This document shows positions 34,480 to 42,312 of a stretch of 64,000 nucleotides of DNA, piece after piece; the first letter of the stretch is position 1, and every line of letters starts with the position of its first letter. The translations under genes were made by a program, and so were the position numbers. The notes beneath the pieces are model-generated. The model made no database searches, had not been told where the DNA came from, and saw only the letters and a list, made by a program, of their open reading frames with translations. The DNA lies in the NCBI GenBank assembly GCA_017398105.1, contig JAFQHF010000140.1, forward strand, positions 46,489-110,488, written 5' to 3'. This DNA comes from Oscillospiraceae bacterium (GTDB lineage Bacteria; Bacillota_A; Clostridia; Oscillospirales; Oscillospiraceae).

Positions 34480-34533
34480 AAACTGCCGAAACAAAGCAAA
34501 TCATTTCTGATCTTTGCTTCACTTCGGCAGTTA
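34480..34533 (-). terminator. long-stem terminator
   Basis: On the minus strand AACTGCCGAA pairs with TTCGGCAGTT, with an inner AGCAAA/TTTGCT stem, followed by TTTTTTT. It ends the dinB-like unit transcribed from 36.1 kb. Confidence 0.85.
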
Positions 34534-34615
34534 GGTCACTCGTCCTTACGGGCGGAGCCAGGGCTCGATAGATGAACGCTGTTCTGTTATCACGGAGTCA
34601 TGGCTCCTGGGTGGA

Positions 34616-34810
34616 TTACTTGCTGCAGGCTTGTCTCTTTGCCTGTTCAATTTGAGAAAGAACGTCGCACAGCTGGATGATTTCCTTCTGTCTGGCGTTC
34701 TTTAGTTCCAGATAAATGGCTCCGTTGTTGGTGTCGATGAGCGCATCAAACACACGGGGCTTTTTATCTCCTAAAGTGGTGTTGTTGCGAATGGGCTGTC
34801 GAATCAGCAT
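34616..34810 (-). CDS. small hypothetical phage protein
   Basis: A 64-residue protein starting at ATG 34810 behind GGAGGGGG. It opens MLIRQPIRNNTTLGDKK and ends in a helix with QIEQAKRQACSK. It lies directly after the Y-family polymerase gene in the same unit. Not recognised. Confidence 0.6.
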   Translation of the reverse strand: MLIRQPIRNNTTLGDKKPRVFDALIDTNNGAIYLELKNARQKEIIQLCDVLSQIEQAKRQACSK

Positions 34811-34865
34811 AACCAAATCCCCCTCCTTGGAATGCAAACTGTGGTGGAAATTTGCAGACCCACGG

Positions 34866-36107
34866 TCACTGATACATAAGACCGGGCATCTTTACGCTGT
34901 ACCGGCCGTCATCCGGCATTTTCAGGTCGCCCATCAAAGTGGCATATGTGATTGCACGTTTTCCGTAGCGGTCACGAAGTCCTTCTATGGCATCCTCCAG
35001 TCTGGCTCTCCGATCCCGTCGGGCTGTATCTACAAAGATACTAAGCTGCTCGATATCAGATTTGGGAACCAGATCGATGGCCCGGATGCACACCGCTCTG
35101 ACATTCGTACCCCATCGGTAACGCTCTTTGAAAAGGCGAAACCCGGCACAGGCGATTTCGGAAGGAAGCTGGGTCCTGAATGGCAGCTTGCATTGGAACT
35201 GCGCTCCAAGCAAATCGTTTCCTCTGACGGAAACCTGAACACCCTGGGCGCAGAGGTCATGGACACGCAGCCGATGACCTACATCCTGGGCAAGTTCCAG
35301 CAGAACTTTATGGACTTCCTCCTCGTTTTCCAAGTCTGCGGTACAGGTGATGCCATGACCAATGGACTTGACCGGGCTGACAAAGTCCTTATGCATAACA
35401 CGGGAATTGTCCGTGCCATTGGCATATGCCCATAGCTTCAGTCCATTTATACCAAACCATCCCTTTAGGATCTCCGGTGGGATCGCCGCCAGATCTCCTA
35501 TGGTATGTACGCCATACCGAGCCAGCTTTGCCTCAGTGGCCCGACCGACATAAATCAGTTCAGATGCTGCCAAGGGCCACACTTTTTCACGGAAGTTATC
35601 CACCGTGATCTGTGTCACCGCATCCGGCTTTTTCATGTCACTACCCAGCTTGGCAAAAATCTTATTGAAAGAAACGCCAATGCTGACCGTCAAGCCTAAT
35701 TCCTCACGGCAGGCGGTACGGATCTTCTCGGCAATTTCCATGCCGGTTCCAAAGGCACCGCTGCCTGTCATATCCAGCCAACACTCATCCATTCCGAAGG
35801 GTTCTACCAGATCGGTGTACCGGTAGTAGATCTGGTGTGCCATTTTTGAGTATTTCAGGTATTGATCGTACTGGGGCGGTACAAATATCAATCCCGGACA
35901 TCTCTGTTTGGCTTCCCAGTTGACCATGCCCGTTTTTACACCAGCCTTTTTGGCAAGGTCTGACTTCGCCAGAACGATACCATGGCGTTCTTCGGTAGCA
36001 CCACAAACGGCCACGGCTTTCCCCTTAAGACTGGGGTCGAGCATCATCTCCACCGATGCATAAAATGAATTCATGTCGCTGTGCAGGATCACTCTCTTAT
36101 CAGTCAC
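34866..36107 (-). CDS. Y-family DNA polymerase (DinB/UmuC-like)
   Basis: A 413-residue translesion polymerase starting at GTG 36107 with GGAGGTG. Catalytic acidic residues lie in ILHSDMNSFYASVE (Asp near residue 11) and FGMDECWLDMTG (about 102-113, DE pair). The finger/palm motifs SIGVSFNKIFAKLGSDMKKPD and the little-finger domain (about 230-345) follow. It diverges from the S24 repressor gene, an arrangement that would allow DNA-damage-linked expression with prophage induction. Confidence 0.93.
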   Translation of the reverse strand: MTDKRVILHSDMNSFYASVEMMLDPSLKGKAVAVCGATEERHGIVLAKSDLAKKAGVKTGMVNWEAKQRCPGLIFVPPQYDQYLKYSKMAHQIYYRYTDLVEPFGMDECWLDMTGSGAFGTGMEIAEKIRTACREELGLTVSIGVSFNKIFAKLGSDMKKPDAVTQITVDNFREKVWPLAASELIYVGRATEAKLARYGVHTIGDLAAIPPEILKGWFGINGLKLWAYANGTDNSRVMHKDFVSPVKSIGHGITCTADLENEEEVHKVLLELAQDVGHRLRVHDLCAQGVQVSVRGNDLLGAQFQCKLPFRTQLPSEIACAGFRLFKERYRWGTNVRAVCIRAIDLVPKSDIEQLSIFVDTARRDRRARLEDAIEGLRDRYGKRAITYATLMGDLKMPDDGRYSVKMPGLMYQ

Positions 36108-36144
36108 GCTATCACCTCCTCGCAAATCGTGTGCTTAAATGATA

Positions 36145-36232
36145 GCATCTACTATTATTCGCTGTCAAGGTCGCAGTTGTAGACCAAAAGTCGATGTTTT
36201 TTCTTGACAAGGGTGTTTTCTCCATATATAAT
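36145..36232. promoter_or_regulatory. divergent promoter pair between polymerase and CI repressor
   Basis: Plus strand: TTGACA (36204-36209), 17-base spacer, TATAAT (36227-36232). Minus strand: TTGACA (36169-36164), 18-base spacer, TATCAT. Between them lies an imperfect inverted repeat GTAGAC...GTCGAT (about 36179-36194), a candidate operator for the S24 repressor. Confidence 0.75.
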
Positions 36233-36263
36233 TTTTACATAGACAGAAAGGAGTGTGCTACTT

Positions 36264-37088
36264 ATGGTCATTAACAGTAAGCAGCAAATTCTCACCCTCC
36301 ACACCAATCGTGGAGATCACTATAACGCCGCCACCGAACAGCAACAGAACATTGTCGGTCAGCGGATCGCCAAGGCGAGAAACGGAGCAGGTCTGAGTCT
36401 TACGAAACTCAGCACTCTGCTTGAGGACTTTGGCGTATCTGTCAGTGCCGGTGCTATCAGTAAATGGGAATTGGGCAAAGCCATCCCCAGCGCCTACCAA
36501 TTGTTAGCTGTTGCTCAGGCACTTCAAATGGGCGATGACCTTACCCAATTCAGCAGCTACGCCCGGATGCCAGAGCTGAATGAGGAAGGTATGAAAAAGG
36601 TCGCAGATTACAAATCCGATCTGATCGCTTCCGGCAAATATAAGCCTGTAACCAAACACAGGAATATTATTAAGTACATCGAAATGCCTGTCAGCAATCT
36701 GGCGGTTTCTGCCGGTACCGGTGAATTCCTGGATGAAGGCAATTTTGAAATGATCAGCTTTCCGGAGTCCGCCATCCCCCACGGAGCGGAGTTCGGTGTT
36801 CGTGTAAATGGCGATAGCATGGAGCCCACCTATCATCACGGTCAGATCGTGTGGGTACAACAGTGTGACCATGTCAGCATTGGCGAGGTCGGTATTTTTA
36901 TTTACGATGGCGAAGGTTATATGAAGGTATACGATGAGCAGGAACCGGATGAAGATATCCGGGAGGATTTTATGGACAGCTACGGCACTATCCATATGCA
37001 ACCTGTCATGCTTTCTTATAATCAGAAATACGAGCCTCGGGTAATTTCTGCCCACGCAAGTTTCCAGGTCGTTGGTCGGGTGCTGTAA
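36264..37088 (+). CDS. CI/LexA-like prophage repressor (XRE plus S24 peptidase)
   Basis: A 274-residue repressor. ATG 36264 is ten bases after GAAAGGAG; the GTG at 36255 is too close to that site. The HTH is at about residues 30-85 (VGQRIAKARNGAGLSLTKLS...AISKWELGK). A LexA-like self-cleaving domain follows, with AVSAGTGEF as the likely cleavage region, catalytic Ser in NGDSMEPTY and Lys in GYMKVYDE. It keeps the lysogenic state and would be inactivated by RecA-stimulated cleavage. Confidence 0.93.
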   Translation: MVINSKQQILTLHTNRGDHYNAATEQQQNIVGQRIAKARNGAGLSLTKLSTLLEDFGVSVSAGAISKWELGKAIPSAYQLLAVAQALQMGDDLTQFSSYARMPELNEEGMKKVADYKSDLIASGKYKPVTKHRNIIKYIEMPVSNLAVSAGTGEFLDEGNFEMISFPESAIPHGAEFGVRVNGDSMEPTYHHGQIVWVQQCDHVSIGEVGIFIYDGEGYMKVYDEQEPDEDIREDFMDSYGTIHMQPVMLSYNQKYEPRVISAHASFQVVGRVL

Positions 37089-37175
37089 CAGTACGCTTTA
37101 TTGGACAGTTGAGAAAGTAGAATTGGGGGTAACAACAGGAAAAATCTTTTTTGAAGAATGTGAGGTTTTTGGGTT

Positions 37176-37448
37176 ATGAATACGATGGATAGAGTAAATG
37201 AGCTGGTAGATGATAGGGGCCTCACTCTTTATAAGTTAGCAATGCTGTGCGACATTCCATATTCAACACTGAAGAATACGCAAACACGCGGCGGTCAGCT
37301 TACTGTTGATACCATTGAACGCATTTGTCTTGGCCTGAACATTACCATGGCTGAGTTTTTTACTGAAGGAGGTTGCAATCAATATTATGAACAATGCAGC
37401 CGGAAAGCCTATCAAGGTGTATGTTGCTGTAAAAGCAGACTTCGCTGA
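37176..37448 (+). CDS. XRE-family regulator
   Basis: A 90-residue Cro-like protein with HTH at about residues 4-62 (VNELVDDRGLTLYKLAMLCD, then PYSTLKN, then VDTIERICLGLNITMAEFF). The C-terminal 25 residues are cysteine-rich and overlap the next gene by 62 bases. The start has a weak GAGG upstream. It follows the CI gene and probably belongs to the same immunity region. Confidence 0.75.
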   Translation: MNTMDRVNELVDDRGLTLYKLAMLCDIPYSTLKNTQTRGGQLTVDTIERICLGLNITMAEFFTEGGCNQYYEQCSRKAYQGVCCCKSRLR

Positions 37449-37707
37449 GAACGGGAAAATGATACCCAGGCAAATAACCTGGGAAGATGGTACGAAATAT
37501 AATATTGACCGAATACTGGATGTCCGACAGGCCGCAGCCATGAAAGCTGGCGGACAAGGCGATCGATATACTGTCCGTATCAGTGGACAGCAGAGTTATT
37601 TATTTTTTGAACGTAGCGCCAGCCTTACTGGGGATAATATTGGGCGATGGTTTGTAGAAAGAAGAAATCCTGACATAAGAAATAACATACTTACTCAGCA
37701 TTCTTGA
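37387..37707 (+). CDS. small SOS-associated hypothetical protein
   Basis: A 106-residue protein with the pattern KVYVAVKADFAENGKMIPRQITWEDG...DRYTVRISGQQSYLFFE...GRWFVER. In Firmicutes I associate this family with genes beside Y-family polymerases and LexA-like regulators, and both are present here. The biochemical role is not known. The stretch to 37707 ends at an inverted repeat that may terminate this unit. Confidence 0.75.
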   Translation: MNNAAGKPIKVYVAVKADFAENGKMIPRQITWEDGTKYNIDRILDVRQAAAMKAGGQGDRYTVRISGQQSYLFFERSASLTGDNIGRWFVERRNPDIRNNILTQHS

Positions 37708-37752
37708 GATATTCAAGATTTTATTGCGTTTTCAGAGACTATATGCTATATT
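37702..37752 (+). promoter_or_regulatory. inverted repeat and promoter of the RM island
   Basis: TCTTGA-GATAT-TCAAGA (37702-37718), then TTGCGT (37724-37729), 17-base spacer and TATATT (37747-37752), 47 bases before the XRE gene at 37799. The palindrome is a candidate operator for that regulator. Confidence 0.55.
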
Positions 37753-37798
37753 GGATTTATTAAATATAGGTATGTAATTTGAATGGTTAGGAGGCATT

Positions 37799-38029
37799 AT
37801 GGCTATATCATATAATAAGTTATGGAAGTTGCTTATTGATAAAGGCTATAACAAGACAAAATTATGTGAAGAAGCTCACATTAGTACAAATGCGATGGCC
37901 AAACTTGGTAGAAATGAAAATGTTCGCGTGGATGTGCTGGTCAAGATTTGCGGAGTCTTAAACTGTAGCATGGATGATATTTTGGAAATTGTCCCCACTC
38001 ATTCTCAGGAGGAAGGTATTTTACAATGA
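37799..38029 (+). CDS. XRE-family regulator of the RM operon (controller-like)
   Basis: A 76-residue HTH protein of the YozG-type (SYNKLWKLLIDKGYNKTKLC, then HISTNAMAKLGRNENVRVDVL). AGGAGG precedes the ATG. Its stop overlaps the methyltransferase start as ATGA, so it leads the RM operon in the manner of a controller protein that times methylase and nuclease expression. That role is inferred from position. Confidence 0.8.
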   Translation: MAISYNKLWKLLIDKGYNKTKLCEEAHISTNAMAKLGRNENVRVDVLVKICGVLNCSMDDILEIVPTHSQEEGILQ

Positions 38030-38889
38030 TAAATTATAGCAAAAGTGGATTTTATCACTCTTGGAGTGGAGAAAATGCCAATGGAAACCGATTCGAATTA
38101 TTCTGTGGCGATTCCGCGACTGTTTTAGCTGATATCCCATCTGCTAGTGTTGACTGCATTGTCACATCCCCTCCCTATTATTCTCTGCGTGATTATCAAG
38201 TTGATGGACAAATTGGTCTTGAAGAAACGGTTGGGCAATATGTGGATTCTATTTGTGCTGTAATGGACGAAGCATACCGGGTACTGAAAGATGATGGCGT
38301 TTTATTTTTAAATATAGGAGATACCTATTATTCAGGCAAAGGAAAATCCTGCGGCATTGATTCAAAAAGTTCTAAACGCAGATTTGGCTTAAGACCTGTT
38401 GATCGCAGTGGTGGTGTCGGTATAGATGCGCAACGTAAATCAATTTTAGGTATTCCGTGGCGTGTTGCGATTGATATGATGGCACGTAAGTGGATATTAC
38501 GTGCACCTATTATTTGGCACAGAGCGAAAAGTCTTCCCGAATCTGTAAAAGATCGGCCTTCACACAGCTACGAATACATTTTTATGTTTGTTAAAGGGCG
38601 CTTTTATCACTTTGACCGTGAACCCTTGCGCAGTCAAATGCTCGATGAAGATATCTGGGAAATTACTGCACGACCAAAAGCAGGAAGTTTGCAAACTGCG
38701 CCTTATCCGGATGAACTTGTCGAAAAATGCCTACAGATTGGTTGTCCAGAAGGTGGCACCGTTCTCGATCCCTTTGTAGGTAGTGGCACCACCATGCGTG
38801 TAGCTCTCAACAAAGGGATGAATGCCATCGGCATAGATCTAAATCAGAGTTTCTGTGAATATATACTTAAGGATATTGGGGTGAAATAA
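38026..38889 (+). CDS. DNA methyltransferase (N4-cytosine or N6-adenine, beta class)
   Basis: A 287-residue modification enzyme. Motif IV is TSPPYYSLRDY (about residues 43-53); SPPY is typical of N4-cytosine methylases but also occurs in some N6-adenine enzymes. Motif I DPFVGSGTT comes later (about 244-252), which is the beta order. It overlaps the XRE gene and is followed without a gap by the McrB-like gene. It probably protects the sequence that the McrB-McrC pair attacks. The recognition site cannot be read. Confidence 0.9.
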   Translation: MINYSKSGFYHSWSGENANGNRFELFCGDSATVLADIPSASVDCIVTSPPYYSLRDYQVDGQIGLEETVGQYVDSICAVMDEAYRVLKDDGVLFLNIGDTYYSGKGKSCGIDSKSSKRRFGLRPVDRSGGVGIDAQRKSILGIPWRVAIDMMARKWILRAPIIWHRAKSLPESVKDRPSHSYEYIFMFVKGRFYHFDREPLRSQMLDEDIWEITARPKAGSLQTAPYPDELVEKCLQIGCPEGGTVLDPFVGSGTTMRVALNKGMNAIGIDLNQSFCEYILKDIGVK

Positions 38890-40910
38890 TGTATATTTCA
38901 AAAGAAATCGTCCAACTTGCTGCTCAACGCATTAGTATCGTACATCCATTCTTCGGTATTACGTTTTTATCATCCAAAAAAAATACTCTTCCTGTTGGAA
39001 CAAAGAAAAACTGCTCCATAGATACATGGAATAAGCATTATCTTGATGAATACCATAAAATCAATCCTGAATCTGCTTTTTACTTTCAACCCTTTAATTC
39101 AAACGCACGAGACAAGCAGTGGGTAAACGATCGTTATCCTTCTACTGGATTGCAAGCCGTTAATACCCAAACGTTTCGTGATGCCTTTTTGCACGAAAGG
39201 GGAGAACGAAGCTGGGGATGGGCTGAAAATTATGTAAGCATTTTATCTAAGTGGCTTAGAAAATACTCCCAAAAAATGCCAGCCTTTTATTTAGCTGTTT
39301 GGACCCAGCGCAATCGAATTTGGCATGATGCAATCACCGCCGATGGTATTCTCAATGCATTTTATAATGAGTTTCATATTGTTGAAGCGGAGAAGACACA
39401 ATTATTCGATACTACTATACCTGCTGAAATTTCCGGAATAGTGTTATCCCAAAACAACCCCATCACATGGGTTGATTTTTCAGAACATGTCACACTTCCT
39501 CCTGATCTTGCAGAAAAGTTAGCTGCCGAGCGCGAAGCCGCTGAGCGGGCTCTTTCCAAGGCTCCCAGCAGGTATTGGCTTTATTCAGCAGGTGACAATT
39601 CAGTATGTTGGGAAGAATTCTATGCTGACGGCATAATGGCCATTGGATGGGATGAATTGGGTGATCTAGCAGTTTTCGCGTCCAAAGAGCAAATGAAAAG
39701 TGCTATGAAAAGAGTCTATGGAGAAGAGTACTCTTACAAAAACTCCGCTCTTGCAACATGGCAATTCGCTAATGAAATAAGACCTGGTGACATAGTCTTT
39801 GTCAAAAAAGGTCGAAATCGTATTATTGGGCGAGGCATCGTGGAATCGGACTATACGTTCGACAATGAACGAAGCATTTATAAAAACATTAGAAAAGTTT
39901 GCTGGACACACAAAGGCGAATGGGACCATCCCGGTCAAGCTGTAATCAAGGCTCTAACTGATATTACTGCATACACAGATTACGTCAGCAAACTGGAGTC
40001 ATTGCTTCTAAATGAAGAATTACCTGAACTTGAAAAAGAATCTCTTGATGTTCAGTATCCTCCTTACAAAAAAGAGGACTTTTTAAACGAAGTCTTTATG
40101 ACCTCCGAGCGTTACGACACAATAACTCGGTTGCTCACATACCACAAGAATCTGATTTTACAAGGGGCTCCCGGCGTCGGTAAAACATTTGCCGCAAAGC
40201 GCTTAGCATACTCCATTATTGGTAGCCAAGACAAAAGCCGTGTAATGGTTGTGCAATTCCATCAAAGTTACAGCTATGAAGACTTTGTCTTGGGATATCG
40301 ACCTTCTCAAACTGGATTTGAGCTAATTCCCGGTCCTTTTTATCAGTTTTGTAAAGAAGCCAAAGACGATGACGAAAACGCCTACTTCTTTATTATTGAT
40401 GAGATTAACCGAGGAAATATGAGCAAGATTTTCGGCGAACTTCTAATGCTCATCGAACGAGATAAGCGTGGTGAACAATTGCGTTTGCTGTATTCGAATG
40501 AATTATTTGAAGTTCCTGCAAATGTCCATATCATAGGCATGATGAATACCGCTGACCGCAGCCTTGCACTTATAGACTATGCATTACGTAGACGATTTGC
40601 ATTTTGCGAGCTAGTACCTGCTTTCGATAGTGATGGTTTTTCTAAAGTAATGACCATTGCAAATAACACGAAGTTCAATTCGCTTGTGCAATGCATAAAG
40701 GATCTTAACGTGGCTATTCAAAAAGATGATGCCCTTGGAAAAGGTTTTTGCATTGGTCACAGCTATTTGTGCGTAAATGACGCTGTCACTGATGATTGGG
40801 TGACGGATGTCATTGACTATGAAATTGTTCCCCTTCTTGAAGAATACTGGTTTGATGATATCGATAAGCGTGACTATTGGATCAGTAAACTGCATGAGGC
40901 CGTAAAATGA
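38889..40910 (+). CDS. McrB-like GTPase with EVE-like domain
   Basis: A 673-residue restriction motor. Residues 1-215 are an unrecognised N-terminal region. Residues about 224-365 look like an EVE/PUA-fold domain (SRYWLYSAGDNSVCWEEF, then IGWDELGDL, then RPGDIVFVKKG, then IGRGIVESDY), a fold known to read modified bases. An AAA+ domain of the McrB type follows with GAPGVGKT (about 426-433), FFIIDEINRGNMSKIFGEL and the McrB signature MNTADRSLALIDYALRRRF (about 551-569). It overlaps the McrC gene by four bases. The N-terminal domain and EVE part would set target choice. Confidence 0.92.
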   Translation: MYISKEIVQLAAQRISIVHPFFGITFLSSKKNTLPVGTKKNCSIDTWNKHYLDEYHKINPESAFYFQPFNSNARDKQWVNDRYPSTGLQAVNTQTFRDAFLHERGERSWGWAENYVSILSKWLRKYSQKMPAFYLAVWTQRNRIWHDAITADGILNAFYNEFHIVEAEKTQLFDTTIPAEISGIVLSQNNPITWVDFSEHVTLPPDLAEKLAAEREAAERALSKAPSRYWLYSAGDNSVCWEEFYADGIMAIGWDELGDLAVFASKEQMKSAMKRVYGEEYSYKNSALATWQFANEIRPGDIVFVKKGRNRIIGRGIVESDYTFDNERSIYKNIRKVCWTHKGEWDHPGQAVIKALTDITAYTDYVSKLESLLLNEELPELEKESLDVQYPPYKKEDFLNEVFMTSERYDTITRLLTYHKNLILQGAPGVGKTFAAKRLAYSIIGSQDKSRVMVVQFHQSYSYEDFVLGYRPSQTGFELIPGPFYQFCKEAKDDDENAYFFIIDEINRGNMSKIFGELLMLIERDKRGEQLRLLYSNELFEVPANVHIIGMMNTADRSLALIDYALRRRFAFCELVPAFDSDGFSKVMTIANNTKFNSLVQCIKDLNVAIQKDDALGKGFCIGHSYLCVNDAVTDDWVTDVIDYEIVPLLEEYWFDDIDKRDYWISKLHEAVK

Positions 40911-41959
40911 TTGCGATTAAAAACATCTACTATATGCTTGCCTATGCGTATCAAGATTTACAAATACAAGGTTATGATAGTGTTTCTGTAGAAAAATTCG
41001 AAAGTGCACTAGATTTATTAGCAACCATTGTTTCTCACGCAGTATCAGCTCAGATAAAAAGAGGCCTCATGAAGGAATATATTTCTATATCCGAGCCGAT
41101 GAATAGCCCAAAGGGCAAAATTAAAATTTCCCAATCTATACCGTTATACGCAACACATTCCAAGCAACTAATCTGTGAACATGATGAGTTTTCTGCAAAC
41201 ATATATCCTAATCAAATTATAAAATCTACCTTACGGCTACTCGTAAAATCTTCTGATGTACCGCAAGCGACAAAGAAAATTATAAAACGGAGTTTATTAT
41301 ATTTTGAGGGCATTGATGATATTCGTATTACCTCAATTAATTGGCAATCGATACGGATAGGTAAAACAAATTCATCGTATAAAGCACTATTAAGTCTGTG
41401 TTATATTATTTGCACCGGAATGATTCAATCAACTGAGGCGGGTCATGTCCGGCTTAATACTTATATTGATGAGCAACGAATGTCAAGACTTTATGAGCAG
41501 TTTATACTTCGGTACTACCAAAAGCATTATCCTCAGTTAAAACCCGCTGCACCCTATGTGGCTTGGAACGTTGATGACGGCTATACTAATTTATTGCCCG
41601 TTATGAAAACTGATACCATTCTATTCTCTGGACCACATAAACTCATCATCGATGCAAAATACTACCAGCACACTATGCAAACAAATACTAGATTTAATAA
41701 CAAAACGCTGCACTCCAACAATCTATATCAGATGTACTCATATGTAAAAAATCTAGATACCAACCATACAGGAAATGTTTCTGGATTATTGCTGTACGCA
41801 AAAACAGACGAATTACTCATTCCTGACAATGTCTATACGATTGATGGAAGTAAGATAACCGTAACGACATTAGACCTAAATCAAGATTTTTCTGGAATTG
41901 AAATGCAGCTACAAGCAATTGCGGATAATTTTTTATCAAACAATTCCTTCCGCAATTAG
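40907..41959 (+). CDS. McrC-family nuclease subunit
   Basis: A 350-residue partner of the McrB-like GTPase. The N-terminal half (about 1-200) is the McrB-binding region, with PKGKIKISQSIP and the HDEFSANIYPNQIIKSTLR motif. The PD-(D/E)xK nuclease site is visible as PVMKTDTILF (Asp near 235) and LIIDAKYYQ (Asp248, Lys250). ATGA overlap with the McrB gene indicates coupling. The gene ends in AT-rich DNA before a terminator. Confidence 0.92.
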   Translation: MIAIKNIYYMLAYAYQDLQIQGYDSVSVEKFESALDLLATIVSHAVSAQIKRGLMKEYISISEPMNSPKGKIKISQSIPLYATHSKQLICEHDEFSANIYPNQIIKSTLRLLVKSSDVPQATKKIIKRSLLYFEGIDDIRITSINWQSIRIGKTNSSYKALLSLCYIICTGMIQSTEAGHVRLNTYIDEQRMSRLYEQFILRYYQKHYPQLKPAAPYVAWNVDDGYTNLLPVMKTDTILFSGPHKLIIDAKYYQHTMQTNTRFNNKTLHSNNLYQMYSYVKNLDTNHTGNVSGLLLYAKTDELLIPDNVYTIDGSKITVTTLDLNQDFSGIEMQLQAIADNFLSNNSFRN

Positions 41960-42036
41960 TTCTACGTTATTAGTCTTAGTTTCACGTTATTCTTCTGTTT
42001 GTACGATTTATCGTAGTATCCATCTACAATAACAAA

Positions 42037-42080
42037 AAAGCCGCCACACAAGAGACCAAACGCTCTAGTGTGGCGGCTTT
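42037..42080. terminator. bidirectional terminator after the RM operon
   Basis: AAAGCCGCCACAC (42037-42049) pairs with GTGTGGCGGCTTT (42068-42080). A-tracts and T-tracts flank it. Confidence 0.85.
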
Positions 42081-42132
42081 AATGCTTCAATATCATTTAT
42101 TCCCGGGGAATAATTAAAAAGAAAAAGAAAAA

Positions 42133-42165
42133 TCCCACTCTGATTCTATCATAATCAGAGTGGGA
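42133..42165 (-). terminator. terminator of tRNA-Gly
   Basis: TCCCACTCTGATT and AATCAGAGTGGGA form a 13-bp stem, followed on the minus strand by TTTTTCTTTTTC, directly after the tRNA 3' end. Confidence 0.85.
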
Positions 42166-42168
42166 ATA

Positions 42169-42244
42169 TGGAGCGGGTGACGAGGCTCGAACTCGCTACC
42201 TCCACCTTGGCAAGGTGGCGCTCTACCGGATGAGCTACACCCGC
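42169..42244 (-). tRNA. tRNA-Gly (anticodon GCC)
   Basis: A 76-base cloverleaf with acceptor GCGGGTG/CACCCGC, D arm, anticodon stem CCACC/GGTGG around loop TTGCCAA, T arm with GTTCGAG and encoded CCA. A promoter TTGACA-N16-TATAAT lies upstream at 42286-42259 on the same strand. The RM island ends about 90 bases beyond its 3' end. Confidence 0.96.
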
Positions 42245-42258
42245 AACGGACATGACTT

Positions 42259-42286
42259 ATTATAACAATCTTTTCGAAAATGTCAA
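42259..42286 (-). promoter_or_regulatory. tRNA-Gly promoter
   Basis: Minus strand TTGACA (42286-42281), 16-base spacer, TATAAT (42264-42259), 14 bases before the tRNA start. Confidence 0.8.
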
Positions 42287-42312
42287 GCCCTTTTTTTATT
42301 TTTTTCAAATTT

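Noticed and set aside
42100..42244. tRNA-Gly 3' end as prophage attachment site
   Set aside because: The tRNA is intact with its own terminator, the only phage recombinase seen is of the large serine type, and the left boundary is not in the window.
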